In this document: positions 36,115 through 48,500 of the stretch, piece by piece
Numbering within the stretch: position 1 is the stretch's first letter
Layout of the letters: each line of letters opens with the position of its first letter
Assembly: GCA_950295325.1 (NCBI GenBank)
Contig: OX485807.1
Location: 35,868,440 to 35,928,439 of the forward strand
Source of the DNA: Polytrichum commune
Lineage: Eukaryota > Streptophyta > Polytrichopsida > Polytrichales > Polytrichaceae
Direction of reading: 5' to 3'
Length of the DNA: 60,000 nucleotides
Notes under the pieces: model-generated
What the model saw: the letters and a program-made list of their open reading frames with translations, nothing else
Told to the model about the DNA's origin: nothing
The model's database searches: none
Position numbers and translations under genes: made by a program

Positions 36115-36515
36115 TAGTCAACCAGGTGCATTTAACCGCTCACTAGGGTCATGTAATGCTGACACGAATGAAATCTATATTTTTTAGGCAAACGGAGTTA
36201 AGGTTTATGTGGTGATGGTTTGTGACTTATTACCCTCATGCAAGTTTTGACATTTGTCATAGTCAAGCATTAGAATTTAGATGAGTGATTATGGGTTAAC
36301 CCGTAGATCGACTATGTGTCACGTTAAATTTACCGCTTCAAAATTTGTAGCAATTTCTGTATTCATGAAAAGAACTAATTTTTTTTTGCATTCTCCTTAT
36401 AAATTGTTCTCATTGCAAAAACTATAATTCAATCCCATGCTATTACTCCTCCTAAACAAATGCAAACTCTCTTATTTAATCAATTATAGATGGGTTATAA
36501 ATGCCTCGACCTTAG
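36115..36515 (+). repeat. Dispersed repeat family R2, copy 2
   Basis: It runs parallel to 25535-25945, with blocks GGCAAACGGAGTTAAGGTTT, CAAAATTTGTAGCAATTTCT and ATTACTCCTCCTAAACAAAT. R3 sequence follows it directly, which is not the case at the first copy. Confidence 0.7.
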
Positions 36516-36529
36516 TTACGGATGAACCA

Positions 36530-36735
36530 GTTGAAGTTCAAGACCTCAATAAAAGTACAAATCATTCTAAAGAAATCTAAAGAATATCCCCCTTTTTCAA
36601 TAATTAGAAAAGCAAAAGATGTCGACGATATAATTGGTTGGACTTGGAAACACTAGCCATCTCGACTTGATGAGGTAGAAGGTCCTCAAAGTAACTTGGA
36701 CTTAAAAGTGCCACCTATAAGTTGCCCTAAAAGCA
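36530..36735 (+). repeat. Dispersed repeat family R3, copy 2
   Basis: It contains GAACCAGTTGAAGTTCAAGA, ATTGGTTGGACTTGGAAACA and ATCTCGACTTGATGAGG, matching 22240-22445 in order. Confidence 0.55.
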
Positions 36736-37004
36736 TTTGGGGTCGAGTGTGAAACGAGTTGGGTTTACTTTAAGTCTATTAGGACTAACCTAGCAGCACT
36801 AAATGAAAGCAAGCCCACTAGCCCACACATGCATAATGTACGCACGTAACATAGACATATATATTTATATCGGAGGTGAAATGCTTTACCAACTTGCATG
36901 TTGACAATTGAATCTCAATTTCTAAGTACTTAACCCTCCCCCCTACAAGTTACAATAAGGACCAATCCCGGTGAGGGCAGTGTGTTAAAAAGTTGAGGAT
37001 ATAG

Positions 37005-37261
37005 GTGCGAACAACCACCATTTTATAGGGGGGTATTACTTTCAATTCTCTTATTTTTTCACATGCTATCATTATATAATTTTCTACTTTGGGTTAATAG
37101 AAAATGGCTTGCATTACTTATAATTCCAAATTACTTATTATTCCATACCCTATAGTACTTTACAGATGTCCAGTGCCATTTTTGATACCCTATATTACTC
37201 TCAAGTTCATTTATAATTTTTTGCCCCCATGTTTTTAAAATACCCTATCATTTGTTCGCAC
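37005..37261. mobile_element. 257-bp MITE-like inverted-repeat element
   Basis: GTGCGAACAA at the left and TTTGTTCGCAC at the right are inverted. Subterminal TTTTATAGGGGGGTATTA faces AAAATACCCTATCA. The target duplication is not clear. Confidence 0.6.
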
Positions 37262-37849
37262 GTACATTGCTACTCCAACCAATGACTACCCTCCCCGGGG
37301 GACCAATGCTGGTCTGCACTTTGAAAATATACGCAGGCTACATAAAATTTAATTTAATTTTTTTCTTCCCAATATATGACAAGTATATTTGCTAACCCCA
37401 TGATTTTATTTATTTATTTATCCTATACTCATTATGTCGGCTTAAACGTGGAAAATGTCAAGGGTGTGTCTCCATAAGGACCTTCTACCTTGATGCTAAA
37501 GAGTCTTCCCGGGCACGGGCTTGACTCCCTAGCCAAAGACAAAGCAAGTATTATGAAATATCTATATGAGTGTATAAAGGCGGAAGAGAAGGAGGGGGGG
37601 GGGGGGGCGTGGGGTGTAAATGAGCTGGCAGGGCCGTCCAACATGGAAATTGCCTAGGTGGCAAAGTAGTCCAGCCACGTCACTACCTGACACGAGGCCC
37701 ATATGACGCAACCTAGTGTCAAGCGAGATAGTGCTGGAGCTGACGGTGACATGGCATGGCAAACCAACATCATCCACCTTACACTGAAATGTGCAATTAG
37801 GCCACACCACACTAATTTACTGACCTTCCACACTATTTTGAGTTACTTA

Positions 37850-38313
37850 GGGGCACTTTATATTAGGGCCCATTTGGAGTTGAGCCCACTTGGACTTGAA
37901 GTGGGCCTTAACTTTAGCCCTACTTTACAAAGCGGGCCGTTGAGTGGGCCTTGCAACATAAAGTCCATAGGCCCACTTGTAGGGCCCAAATTGGAAATTC
38001 TACTTTAAAGTGGGCCTTCCAAATGGGCCTAGGGACTAGGGCTTGTGAAGCGGAGAATGATGGAAGTTGGGTGAAGTGGGCCGTAGGTGCGAAGTGGGTC
38101 TCCATAAACCCTCGACCCAATTATTTGGCTTCGGCCCAGTTCTTCTTTCCCTCCAAAACGTCACCATGTCACCCGCCACGCAAGCTTTAGGAGAAGTGGG
38201 CCAACTCTCAATATAAAGCACTTGGGCCCATATTAGGGCCCATTTGGGCAATCTAAGCACTCTGATTGGTTGATGCCTAGGGTTTGGAAATGGGCCCTAA
38301 TATAAAGTGCCCC
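37850..38313. mobile_element. Harbinger-like MITE (464 bp) rich in GGGCC/AGTGGGCC motifs
   Basis: The left end GGGGCACTTTATATTAGGGC and the right end inverted are perfect over at least 20 bp and continue to CCATTT. TTA flanks both sides (37847-37849 and 38314-38316). The interior repeats AAGTGGGCC-type motifs many times on both strands, and a near copy of the terminal motif recurs internally near 38224-38248. Confidence 0.88.
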
Positions 38314-39273
38314 TTATTAACAAAATACCACTTTTAAAAGGACAAGTGGTGGTTGTTGTGTGGATGAGTGGAACATAATTATAAGTTGTTGTGATCTGGT
38401 TTTGACCCACACTAATTTGCATGGGAAAAGAGACAAATCAAGTTACCTACTTGCACACATCATCCAACATAATGTATATACCCTCGATATAATAATAATA
38501 ATAATAATAGTCAAGATGATGTATATATATATGTGTGTGTGAATATTGGAAATTTTGAATATTTCAATGTACAATATAATATTATTGAACCGTGGTCCAC
38601 ACTTACGTGGGTCCTGAATAATTAACAAATTCTACCCATGTCATTTTTTGTATATTCATTTGTGTATTAGATTCAACGCCGGACGTGGTAAATGCAGGTA
38701 TTTGAGTTTGCCATTTGTACGTAAGTCGGGTCTTTAAACCATTGCATTTTGGCTCCAAAATTGGCAATTGCCATATATGACTGTGGCTGGATGCAAATCC
38801 AGGGACTTAGTATTGGTTATTATCATAAGCATGATGATGCTATGAAACTCAACTAAGGAGAATAGTATTCTTTTTTTTGATAAAATGACATGGCTTAATT
38901 TTCATTCAATCTCGTTGCAATGGATTCAAAGACCTTTTATCGCCCTAGATTTGTGCTCTAGGAAGAGTGACTCGTAAGTGGCATTTTGGAGCTACTATTA
39001 TGTTGCACTAACCTTGTCACCACATATATAGATAGAACAAAGATATGTGAAGTGCTATCACATGACATCCTTTGAGTGTCAAAAAATTCTCTTCACTACA
39101 TTAGGATACATTTGGATATTAGTGTCGGCTATTCATCCTCAACTAGGTTAATGATCTCGCAATCTTCGGGTGGCAACCAAAGAAGTCGGCATGAGACACT
39201 TGCTACTACATGACAAGTCATGAAGGCCGCTCTCTTTATTAACATGACAAATCAATTTTTATGCCACACTAAT

Positions 39274-39298
39274 CATATATATATATATATATATATAT
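39274..39298. repeat. AT dinucleotide microsatellite
   Basis: An uninterrupted run of about 12 AT units. Shorter ones lie near 35139 and 42697. Confidence 0.9.
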
Positions 39299-39595
39299 GT
39301 AGTGTACCTATAGTGTGTAACACTATGGGCAGGGCTAGACACCCACTTCTTTGAGTTGAGCCCCCACCAACACTACCCAAGGTTAAAATGTAGCCAATTA
39401 TAAAATACCATGTACTTTTCCTTTTTAAGTTGACTGGACTCCAAAATTTACTATTAATGACCCATAGTTAATCTAGAAGTACCCATTTGAAATAACCGAT
39501 CACAGTTCTATGGGGGTCTTTTTTATCGAACCCCCTTTACCTAGATAATGTCGGTGGGGCCTAGTCAAAGAGGAGGGTCTCTAGCCTTGGCCCAA

Positions 39596-40002
39596 CGCTA
39601 CACTAAATGTTGCATTCAGTGTCGTATGGTATTTTACATCACTGTGGCAACCTCTCTAATGACACTTCTTATGAATAAGTTTACAAATATTGTCATCCCA
39701 ACTTACTTTTAGTTCAACCATCGCCAATTATTGAAACACAAATTCTACAAATTCCAATCACTCCTATAGTGAAATATTGTCATGGATGATTGAATTTTGG
39801 ATGAGATGTTGCAATAATTGCAAGTGACTCTTATACCAACATTGTGTATCTACAGTACCCAAAGAAAATTCTACAAGGAATCCCAAATAATGTAAGGTTT
39901 CCATTTAGTGTTAGTGACACTACACGGGCGGTTTACAATTAGTACGAAGCACGACAAAGAGAACTTTGTGACATCAAATACAATATTTAGTGTACTAAGC
40001 GT
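39596..40002. mobile_element. MITE family M2, diverged copy 2 (~400 bp)
   Basis: The left end CGCTACACTAAATGTTGCAT faces the right end, which inverted reads CGCTTAGTACACTAAATATT. Both continue into CAGTGTC/GATGTCAC-like blocks shared with the M2 copies at 25196 and 56435. Confidence 0.5.
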
Positions 40003-40773
40003 TATGTAGCCCGGCACAGCTCCACATGTTAATTTTTTATACGGAAGCTTGTGCAAAAGCGTTTACACCTCTAGTTAAAAATTCCTTAACCTTGTTTACA
40101 TTGTTCGAATGACCAAATAACTACAAATCCGCCAATCTTTGTGAGCCGAGTCCGCCACCAAGAAGGGTATCATGGGTGCCATGTGAGGCATGCGCATGTG
40201 GGATGTGGTATTGCTTTTGTGGGTGAAGTTATTTTTAACCAAACGTATTCATTATCTTTTATTGAATTGCTTCGTGTGAATGCTACCATAACATAGAAAA
40301 TGTGTATCATATGAGTAAAATTCTCAACAAAAGTACACTGGTTATCTCAATTAGTGCATGTGGTACTAATTCCCAAAGTATGCATTATTTTGTCAAGTCT
40401 CAAATATAGCGAGGGCTGAATTTTTTACTGAGTGATACTAAATTCATGCAAAACTTATTCATTTACCATACATTTCAAGAAAATTAGTGCATATTGTAAG
40501 GTGCTTGCATAGTGATAATAATAGTAGTATGTAGATACATGTTTGACAATGAATAGTGCCAAGAAAACTTATGCTAGGGTGAATTGTGTTCGTACTTTCA
40601 ATGAATAATACTGCTAGGAATAGTATTTTTTTAGTGAATAATGCCAAGATGAACCAATGCTTCCTAGATCTTTTGGTGGCACTAATTTCATAGTGTAAAG
40701 AAATTTAAAATCGCCTTCTCTAATTTCCCACACGCACTATTAGCCCTCCCTCACTAATTGGAATAATCAAGGC

Positions 40774-41277
40774 CACTTCATGCACGAGCCAAGAGCCGTG
40801 ACCATGAAATTGTGAGAGCCCAAAAGAAAGTGTCCAAAGGCCGTCCCAAGACACCTCCAAAATCATATAGTGTGGTCACAGATCCTCAAGTGTAGTGTGA
40901 AGTCATATGTGACCGGACCCTCAACCAAATGCTATTTCAATGAATTTCTATTCATGCAAGCCTTCACACATGATGAAATAAAATAAACCAACAGTTATGA
41001 GCGTTCAGAGTGCCATGGTCTCCTGGTTTTGTGTTAGGCCTACCTCCAAGAGGTGGTTTTTGAAAATAGTCCAAGTGACCATGAAACATGATCCATTCGA
41101 TGCCATGTAGGAATCCATGTAGACGTTACATCCATCTTGCATTCACATACTCCGTTGGTCCCTCAAGCGTAGTGTGAAGTTTGAAGTAGCGAACTTGGAC
41201 CGGCTCCACGTTTTCCACCAATGAGAGTGCTCGAAGTGTAGTGGTCACGGGCTCTCAGTCTCGTGTGTGAAGTGGCC
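40774..41277 (-). mobile_element. Harbinger-like MITE family M1, copy 3, inverted (~505 bp)
   Basis: Its right end inverted is GGGCCACTTCACACACGAGA, and its left end reads GGCCACTTCATGCACGAG with one base lost or changed at the border. Direct TCA flanks are visible (about 40768-40770 and 41278-41280). Internal blocks match copies 2, 4 and 5 in reverse orientation. Confidence 0.85.
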
Positions 41278-41814
41278 CTCAGTGTACAATGAATGAATCA
41301 ACACCCGTGTAGGCAGGATAGGCTACACTCTGCATGAATGGTGGGTTAACAAGTGTACATCTTATGCAAGCTCCACGTAAGTAGAGCTTCATCCTAGTAG
41401 GTAGTCTCTTATGAGGGGCTTTGTGATTTTCAAATCCGTGAACCTTGGTACGTACTTGCCACCTTCAAGATGGAAGGCACTAACTTAATGAGGGCCCCGT
41501 CCCGGCCGCCCCTTTGCATCCCATGCATATGAATCAATGTCCAAGGACATTCTTGGACCGTCCGTTCAACATGTCGGTGTTAAATCCACCGTCGCAAGTG
41601 ATACTTAGGTGTCAACACCCATGGACACAACAACTGTTGATCTTCAAAATGTATAGTAGAATGTCTATGGTGGATTCTTATTATACATATCTATTGTGAA
41701 TTTCAAAGTTTGGAATGGCAAGGTTTCATGGATGTTGACATAGTCGTCATTGGTTGTCGACGATAACAAGGATATGTGTAAAGGGCCTCAAATATGTCTA
41801 TATGCATTGTGCCA

Positions 41815-41960
41815 ATTCAAGGGAGACAGGGAATTATCGCATACAGACATACCTCTCATTTATCCAGCATAAAAACCTTGAAATAGTATGCACTCCTAAT
41901 GTTATTATTTATAGTTGTCAATTTGGCATTGGACTTAACCTTAAAGCACCCAACTTATTA
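41815..41960 (+). repeat. Dispersed repeat R5, copy 1
   Basis: It shares GGAATTATC, TCATTTATCCAGCATAA, CTTGAAATAGT and ATTATTTATAGTTGTCAATT with 51895-52025. Confidence 0.6.
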
Positions 41961-43934
41961 GGGTCAAGTTGCTCAGGAGGGGTGGCAAGCATTTTTGTAT
42001 GCCCACAATTGCTCCCTTCCATCATAGACCCCCCCCCCCGCTCTCCATGCCCTCACAAATTCTCAAGGTGTTTCCCTGAGAGGGGGTGAGAATGTGTGGA
42101 ATGTGTACTTTCTCGTCATTTTTCCATATTCACACGATAGGATCCATCGCCTTTTCATTCAACCTCTAAGCTATCCTCCAATCAAAAATCTCCATCTCAT
42201 AGGTAACTTTGACCATGCTTATCACAATCTGGGACCTTCATATCCAAGGGGTGGGGAAGGGGGAGGGGATTTTTTTCACATGCTTTAGGCCTTCAATGAA
42301 CCTTAATGACCATGCCCTCACCCATGAGGCCAAAATTAGCATTTCAAATCATGGTTACCGGTTTCGTTCCATGGAACTTGACCCTTAGTCTAATCTAAGT
42401 CATTTGAGATGAATCAACCACAACCAAGAAGGAGTCAAGCTTTCATGTTGGAGGGATGGGCTGGGGCGAAACAACCCGTACATTGGTTCCTTGGAGGCAT
42501 GGCTACACAATCATCCAACAAGGAACGAGTGTATGGGTTGGTTCGCCCAAATTGGAGCGATGAGAGGTATGCTCATGTGCAACAACTCCCTCTCTCCAAC
42601 TTTGTATGGCCTTGTTGTACTCGAATTTTTACCATGGTTAGAGAGATGTCATCATGTAGAAACTATATCATTGCTCCTCTAGGATGTTTCAAGAGCATAT
42701 ATATATATATATATAGACTTCTACTTCGAGTTCTCAACCCCTAGGGAGAAAAGACAGACAGCCTCTTGCCAATAAGCTTATAAGATTGACGAGGGGTTAC
42801 TTTGAAATGGAGTGGGTGACAAGAAGAAAAAATTCTAGTTGAATTTAGCATCTGGAGGATAAGTACATCTGTGTTCGAGATGATTCAATTGTTCTATGGA
42901 AATCTTGGTGACCAATTTTGATGTACATTATTTCCACTCCAACCTCGAATATCAAATATGGTCACAGAATTCTCACTTGGCCAGGCTTACTCGAGCTATA
43001 TATACCAATCATAAATGACTCCGTGTCTTTAACGCTTAGACTTGGATAAGACTTGCATATGGTACAGTAGACAAAAATGATTCAAGCTTCTTGGCAATTA
43101 TAGTATACACAAGCATGGCATGCAGTTGGATCGAATTGCATCCAGTGCGGAGGACATGACGAAAGGAATTACCAATATCATCACTGACCTTGAATGTCGG
43201 TGATCATAAACACGCAGATTCATGCAATTCCCAGAAGAAATTAAGTTTATTGTGACACAAGTTTGTTGTGACACTGGAAGTGCCATGCATGTACTACTTG
43301 TCCAATTTGATTTCCAAACAGTTGCAGATGCAATGAATGCTCGGAAACGAGGACAAAGGAAGAAAAATGCTTGTGGTACTGTGCCATCCGGTTGTAATTA
43401 AGTACACGAAAAAAGTTGTTGCAGAAGCTCATATTTATCTTGATGTTGCCTCCGCTATCGGGAAGGATGCGCCTCATCTCCTTTGCACAAAACTGTTTTG
43501 ATTTATTTTAAAATTAAGAAAATTGTATCATAGCAAGGACCGGGCCAGGAGATCATCACAAACCTCATAAATATATCGACACCAATTTCATGTTGATTCA
43601 GTCACTGCAAACAGCAACATTGAATGAACGCCTGTCAAACATCAGGTTGGAACTTTGAGAATTTGGCTGGAGTATTTCATGGTTGCGAGACCCAAAAAGG
43701 TCACTGAAGTGTGACCCAAACGGTTGCTAAATGTTGGGTTAGTGACAACGCTCGGCGAGATCCGGCAGCTAGTTGTAAATTAGCCGAGTGAAATTGCAAA
43801 ATTACTAATTTTTTTTGGGAGATTTCGGCCGTATAACTGAGTTAAATATGAAGAGTATAGGAAATCAACCGACCAATATGAGATAATGTAGGAAATTTAA
43901 CCCCTCAGGTTTAGAAAATGGCGGAAATGAGTTG

Positions 43935-43996
43935 GGTCTCCCGAGGGTATAGGCGGATATTGGCTGGTCTCCTGAGGGTATGGGCGGATATTGAAT
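43935..43996 (+). repeat. Two 31-bp tandem units
   Basis: GGTCTCCCGAGGGTATAGGC and GGTCTCCTGAGGGTATGGGC each lead into GGATATTG. The offset is 31 bp. Confidence 0.85.
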
Positions 43997-44874
43997 GAGG
44001 GAGGTTCTCAGCTGTGTAGGTCACATGAAACTTAACGATGCTTTTGCTTCATTATTGCATTTCATTGTTGACGGCTAGCGTTTAGAATGTATTATGAGTG
44101 TGTCTATGGAAGATCTTTGTGGTGATCTTGATAATGTACTAATGGAAGCCATAGCTTTATGAAGGAACTCTACAAAGTTTAGATGGTTGTTTTCACATCC
44201 ACAAAGATACCTTTCAGGGCGTTTTCCTCTTGAAGGTGAAGATGATATTGTTGATTTTGACTCTAACAGTTGGTGAATTTCATTTTTGTATATAGTATGG
44301 TATGTTAGGTTACTCTTTTATCATGTTGTGGCCTCAAATCTAATATGAGGTTTTAAGACCTAGGTATGATAGAAGAGTTTATCCATGGCCATCAACCGGT
44401 TGATGGCTTATTTTAGGTTCAACTCTTGCTACGGATAAATTGTTGATCATTCTTGTTGGATGTTGATATCATTACATATTATTGTTGTATGCTGATATGT
44501 TCTTTGGACATTGTTGTTGAATGGTGTATGTTGTTTGTAGATATAATTGGAAAACCAACTTACTTATCAATGCCCGAGTTTTTGACCGGTTGTCATTACA
44601 ATGAAGAGGAAATTAACCGGCACTCGAAAGAAAATATAGGATATTGGCCGATCCAAATTAATGACAACAAATTTGCAACCGATCAAATCCTAAAAAAACC
44701 GGTAGAAATTATGAAGGGATGAGCTCAAAAATCTCCCGAACTATGGTTAGCGTTGATAAGAAATTAAAACCTTGGTTGAATAATGTCTATCAACACTGAC
44801 ACGGCATTAAAACGCGGGTGCCTTGTGGATCGATCCCTACCCTCGTCCACTGATCTTCTCCGTGTCCTTGCTAA

Positions 44875-45378
44875 GGGCCACTTCACACACGAGACTGAGG
44901 GCCCGTGACCATTGCACGTCAAGCACTCTCATTGGTGGAAAACGCGGAGCTGGTCCAAGTTTGCTTCACACTTCACTTGAGGGACCAACGGAGCAAGTTC
45001 ATGCAAGATGGATGTAAAGTCTAGTACATGGATTCCTACATGGCATCAAATGGATAATGCTTATTGGTCACTTGGACTATTTTGAAAAACCACCTCTTGG
45101 AGGTAGGCCTAACACAAAACCAGGAGACCATGGCACTCCGAAACCTCACAACCGTTGATTTACTATATTTTTATCATGTGTGAGGACCCCGCATGAATAG
45201 AAATTCATTGAAATAGCATTTGGTTAGGGGGGTGGTCGCATATGACTTCACACTACAGTTGAGGGCCCGTGACCACACTACATGATTTTGGAAGTGTCTT
45301 GGTACGGCCTTTAGACACTTTCTTTTGGGCTGTCACAATTTCATGGTCACGGCTCTTGGCTCGTGTGTGAAGTGGCCT
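44875..45378 (+). mobile_element. Harbinger-like MITE family M1, copy 4 (~504 bp)
   Basis: TIRs GGGCCACTTCACACACGAG and CTCGTGTGTGAAGTGGCC, with TAA on both sides. It ends about 135 bp upstream of the first candidate exon of the unrecognised gene. Confidence 0.88.
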
Positions 45379-45513
45379 TAAGTTAACATACTGTCTCATA
45401 GGAATATTAAATCCCTCGGTGTAATTGCCAAGGTTTTCTAAGCATTCCTTGCATGTAACTACTTATAGCTATGTTGTAAGATGCGTGAAATTTATTAATT
45501 CTTGCTGAAACAG

Positions 45514-48500
45514 GAGTTAGGTCAGCTGCCATATGAAGATCAGGAGGACGATCTCTGGGTTCTCAAGGTTTCATTCATAAGTTATATATTGTCAACAAAA
45601 GATTAACTCTGACAAAAACCTGAGTGTCCTGCACTTTGGATTCTCTGGCAGGAATCTGAGCGTCCTGGACTTGGTACTGGAAGGCTCTTAAGTTTGGGAT
45701 TCAAACGCAGGTTGAGGGTCGTCAAAATAGTAGATTACTCCCTCCGTTTTTTAACATAAACTGCGTTACGAAATAAAAGTTATATTTGGTGGCATTTCTC
45801 TCAAACTTCCCCAAATCAATTGGAATGTTGTTGGAAACAATGTAAATGTTGTTGCTGATGAACTACCAAGTCAAATAACAATTCACACTTGTTTAACAAT
45901 TGAGATTTGGACTCGACGGCATTGACACACATCAGCGCGGTTTTATGTGTGAGATCAATAGGTGTCAATCGTCAATGACGATGAACATGTGTTACTATGG
46001 ACACCCCTAGCTCGCCGGAAAGCGCTTTGTGAGAGCTATGCAACGCACATAGTTTCGTGCTAAAAGTGCGAAAAAATCACCTTAAGCCCACGGATTTTCT
46101 AAAACGTAACTTTTATTGTGAAACGGAGGGAGTCCAAGACAAATAATTACTGCAGTGGCTTCCTCTACTGGATGATTTATGAGTATGTGTATGATACTTG
46201 TGTTCCAGAGCAAACAGTGACTTAAATGATGACAAAGAGTTTGCGCCGAGTGTGATTTTATACATACATGTTCAATATCAGGTTGGCATACATCAATTGA
46301 AGAAATTGTGTGTGGGGGGTGACTCGTGGCATTGAACTAAGGGCCACTTCACACACGAGACTGAGAGCCCGTGACCATGACACTTCAAGCACTCTCATTG
46401 GTGGAAAAGGCGGAGCCGGTCCAAGTTCGCTACTTCACACCACGCTTGAGGGAGGGACCGACGGAGTATGTGAATGAAAGATGGATGTAACGTCTACCTG
46501 GATTCCTACATGGCATCGAATGGATCATGTTTCATGGTCACTTGGACTGTTTTCAAAAACCATCTCTCGGAGGTAGGCCTAACACAAAACCAGAAGACCA
46601 TGGCACTCCGAACGTTCATTAACTGTTGATTTCTTCTATTTTATCATGCGTGAGGACCCGCATGAATTATATATATAAAATCATCGAAATAGCATTTGGT
46701 TGAGGGCCTGGCCACATATGACTTCACACTACACTTGAGGGTCCGTGACCACACTACGCAATTGTGGAAGTGTGTTGGGACGGCCTTGGGACACTTTCTT
46801 TTGGGCTCCCACAATTTCATGGTCACGGCACTTGGCTCATGTGTGAAGTGGTCCTAAGAAAGAATTTGATTACCCACTTTCAGATTTTAAATTGAGTGGT
46901 TGACTGATCGTCCACGAAGAAACATGAAATTTAGTACAGTCATACTGAAATGTGAAGCTACTATGAGACTCTAGGCTTGGTGAAGTAGGTACTTATGAAC
47001 CAAAAGTGATAGTTTATATATGTGATATTGCATTTTATGGATCACTGTTGCTGACTTGGCACAGATTTATACACTTCATAGAACCACCATGACCATGAAA
47101 TTGCGAGTCTGTGAGGTCATCAATATGCCATGTTCATCACATATTTTATGTTTTCACATAAGGTCAAGAAGTCTATAATGGTTGCAAGTTTAGTGAGACT
47201 ATGTTCGGGAAAGTAACCCAAGGGCAAAGAGGCTCTCTATTCACACTTGCTTTCTTAGGACCCCAACATTTCTATTTCTGTAGTAGGGGAGGGACACGTG
47301 TTTGATTTTTTTTTGTGTGTTTCATTCTATTCAGGATAATAAGAGAGAGATAGTTGATGGAAATGTGGTCTATAATTTCCATAGATTGTTTGTACTTTAA
47401 GGAGGAGGGTGTCAATAATTTCAAGCTATTGTATTGAGTTGTTGTGTATAAAAACCTCATCAAGAGGATACCTCACAGATGAACACCTAAGAAATAGTTG
47501 TTGATGAGATATTAAAACGTTAAAAAGAACCAAACAATTAACTTTCACACCTTTGACACACCCCTAATTTATATGCACTTGTTGGTGGGTATCATCGAAT
47601 TGTTCGCATGCTCATTGGTTACCTAATTTATGTTATTTCTTACATACATCAAATTAACTTCAACATATTTTACATGAACAACGTCATTATAACTTGAAAC
47701 TCCTACATGAAACATCAATATGCCACTTTTAAAGTATTTTATATATATATATTTGTGGGTTCATTTAATCCTTCACCTCTAGTGACTTATAACTTCTTTT
47801 GTACCACCAAGTGTCATGTAACAACCTCTGTAATTGTCACCCAATGATTGCAAACAATCAATGTGGGTCGATAATAAATACCGTACGTTAAGGGCAGGTT
47901 CGGCACAAAATAATTCTAAAAATAGATGCCGAAAAATTTGAAAATTTATTGGCATTTTTTGCCGAATATAAAATTATTTATTTTTCAAAATTGCCAAAAA
48001 GTAAGAAATTTTTACTTCTCACTAGAGTTTTACTTACAGTGGAAGCATATGTGAATTTTGAAAGAGAGAAGGTGCTCCTTTTGTAATCAAGCTCACTTAC
48101 ATTAGTCCATAAAGAATATGGTTTAAGAAGTAGCAAGACTCTAGGTGAGGCTTTTCAAATGTGTTGTACACAAATGTTTGGAGTCCAATTGAGTATAGAA
48201 GATGAAGTTTTATAGAATTTTGTCCAACTAACAAAAGTTGAGAATTCAATCCTTCTTCCACCTCCAACAAGTTTTGTGTCAAAATAAGTCTTTATGCAAA
48301 AGATATGGACAAAACATTGCAGCCATGTAAAGATCAAAAAATTAAAATGCGTTCATAACAGTTTTTCGGAGCTCATTTGTGCATAGAAGATCAACTTTTT
48401 TGGAATTTTGTTGGTCTAAGAAAAGTTTAGAAATCAAGTAATCTTTCACCTCCAAGAAATTTTATGTCATTTGAAGACTCTATGCAAAAGTTATGCGTGT

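Noticed and set aside
43117-43401. Coding-like segments in one frame (LDRIASSAEDMTKGITNII, then MQFPEEIKFIVTQVCC)
   Set aside because: Two in-frame stops separate them, and the only GT-AG pair would make an 18-base intron, which is too short. They are kept only as a pointer for the candidate gene downstream.
44453-44722. 89-codon frame near 44.5 kb
   Set aside because: The first half is low-complexity hydrophobic, no domain is seen, and no splice partner in phase was found.
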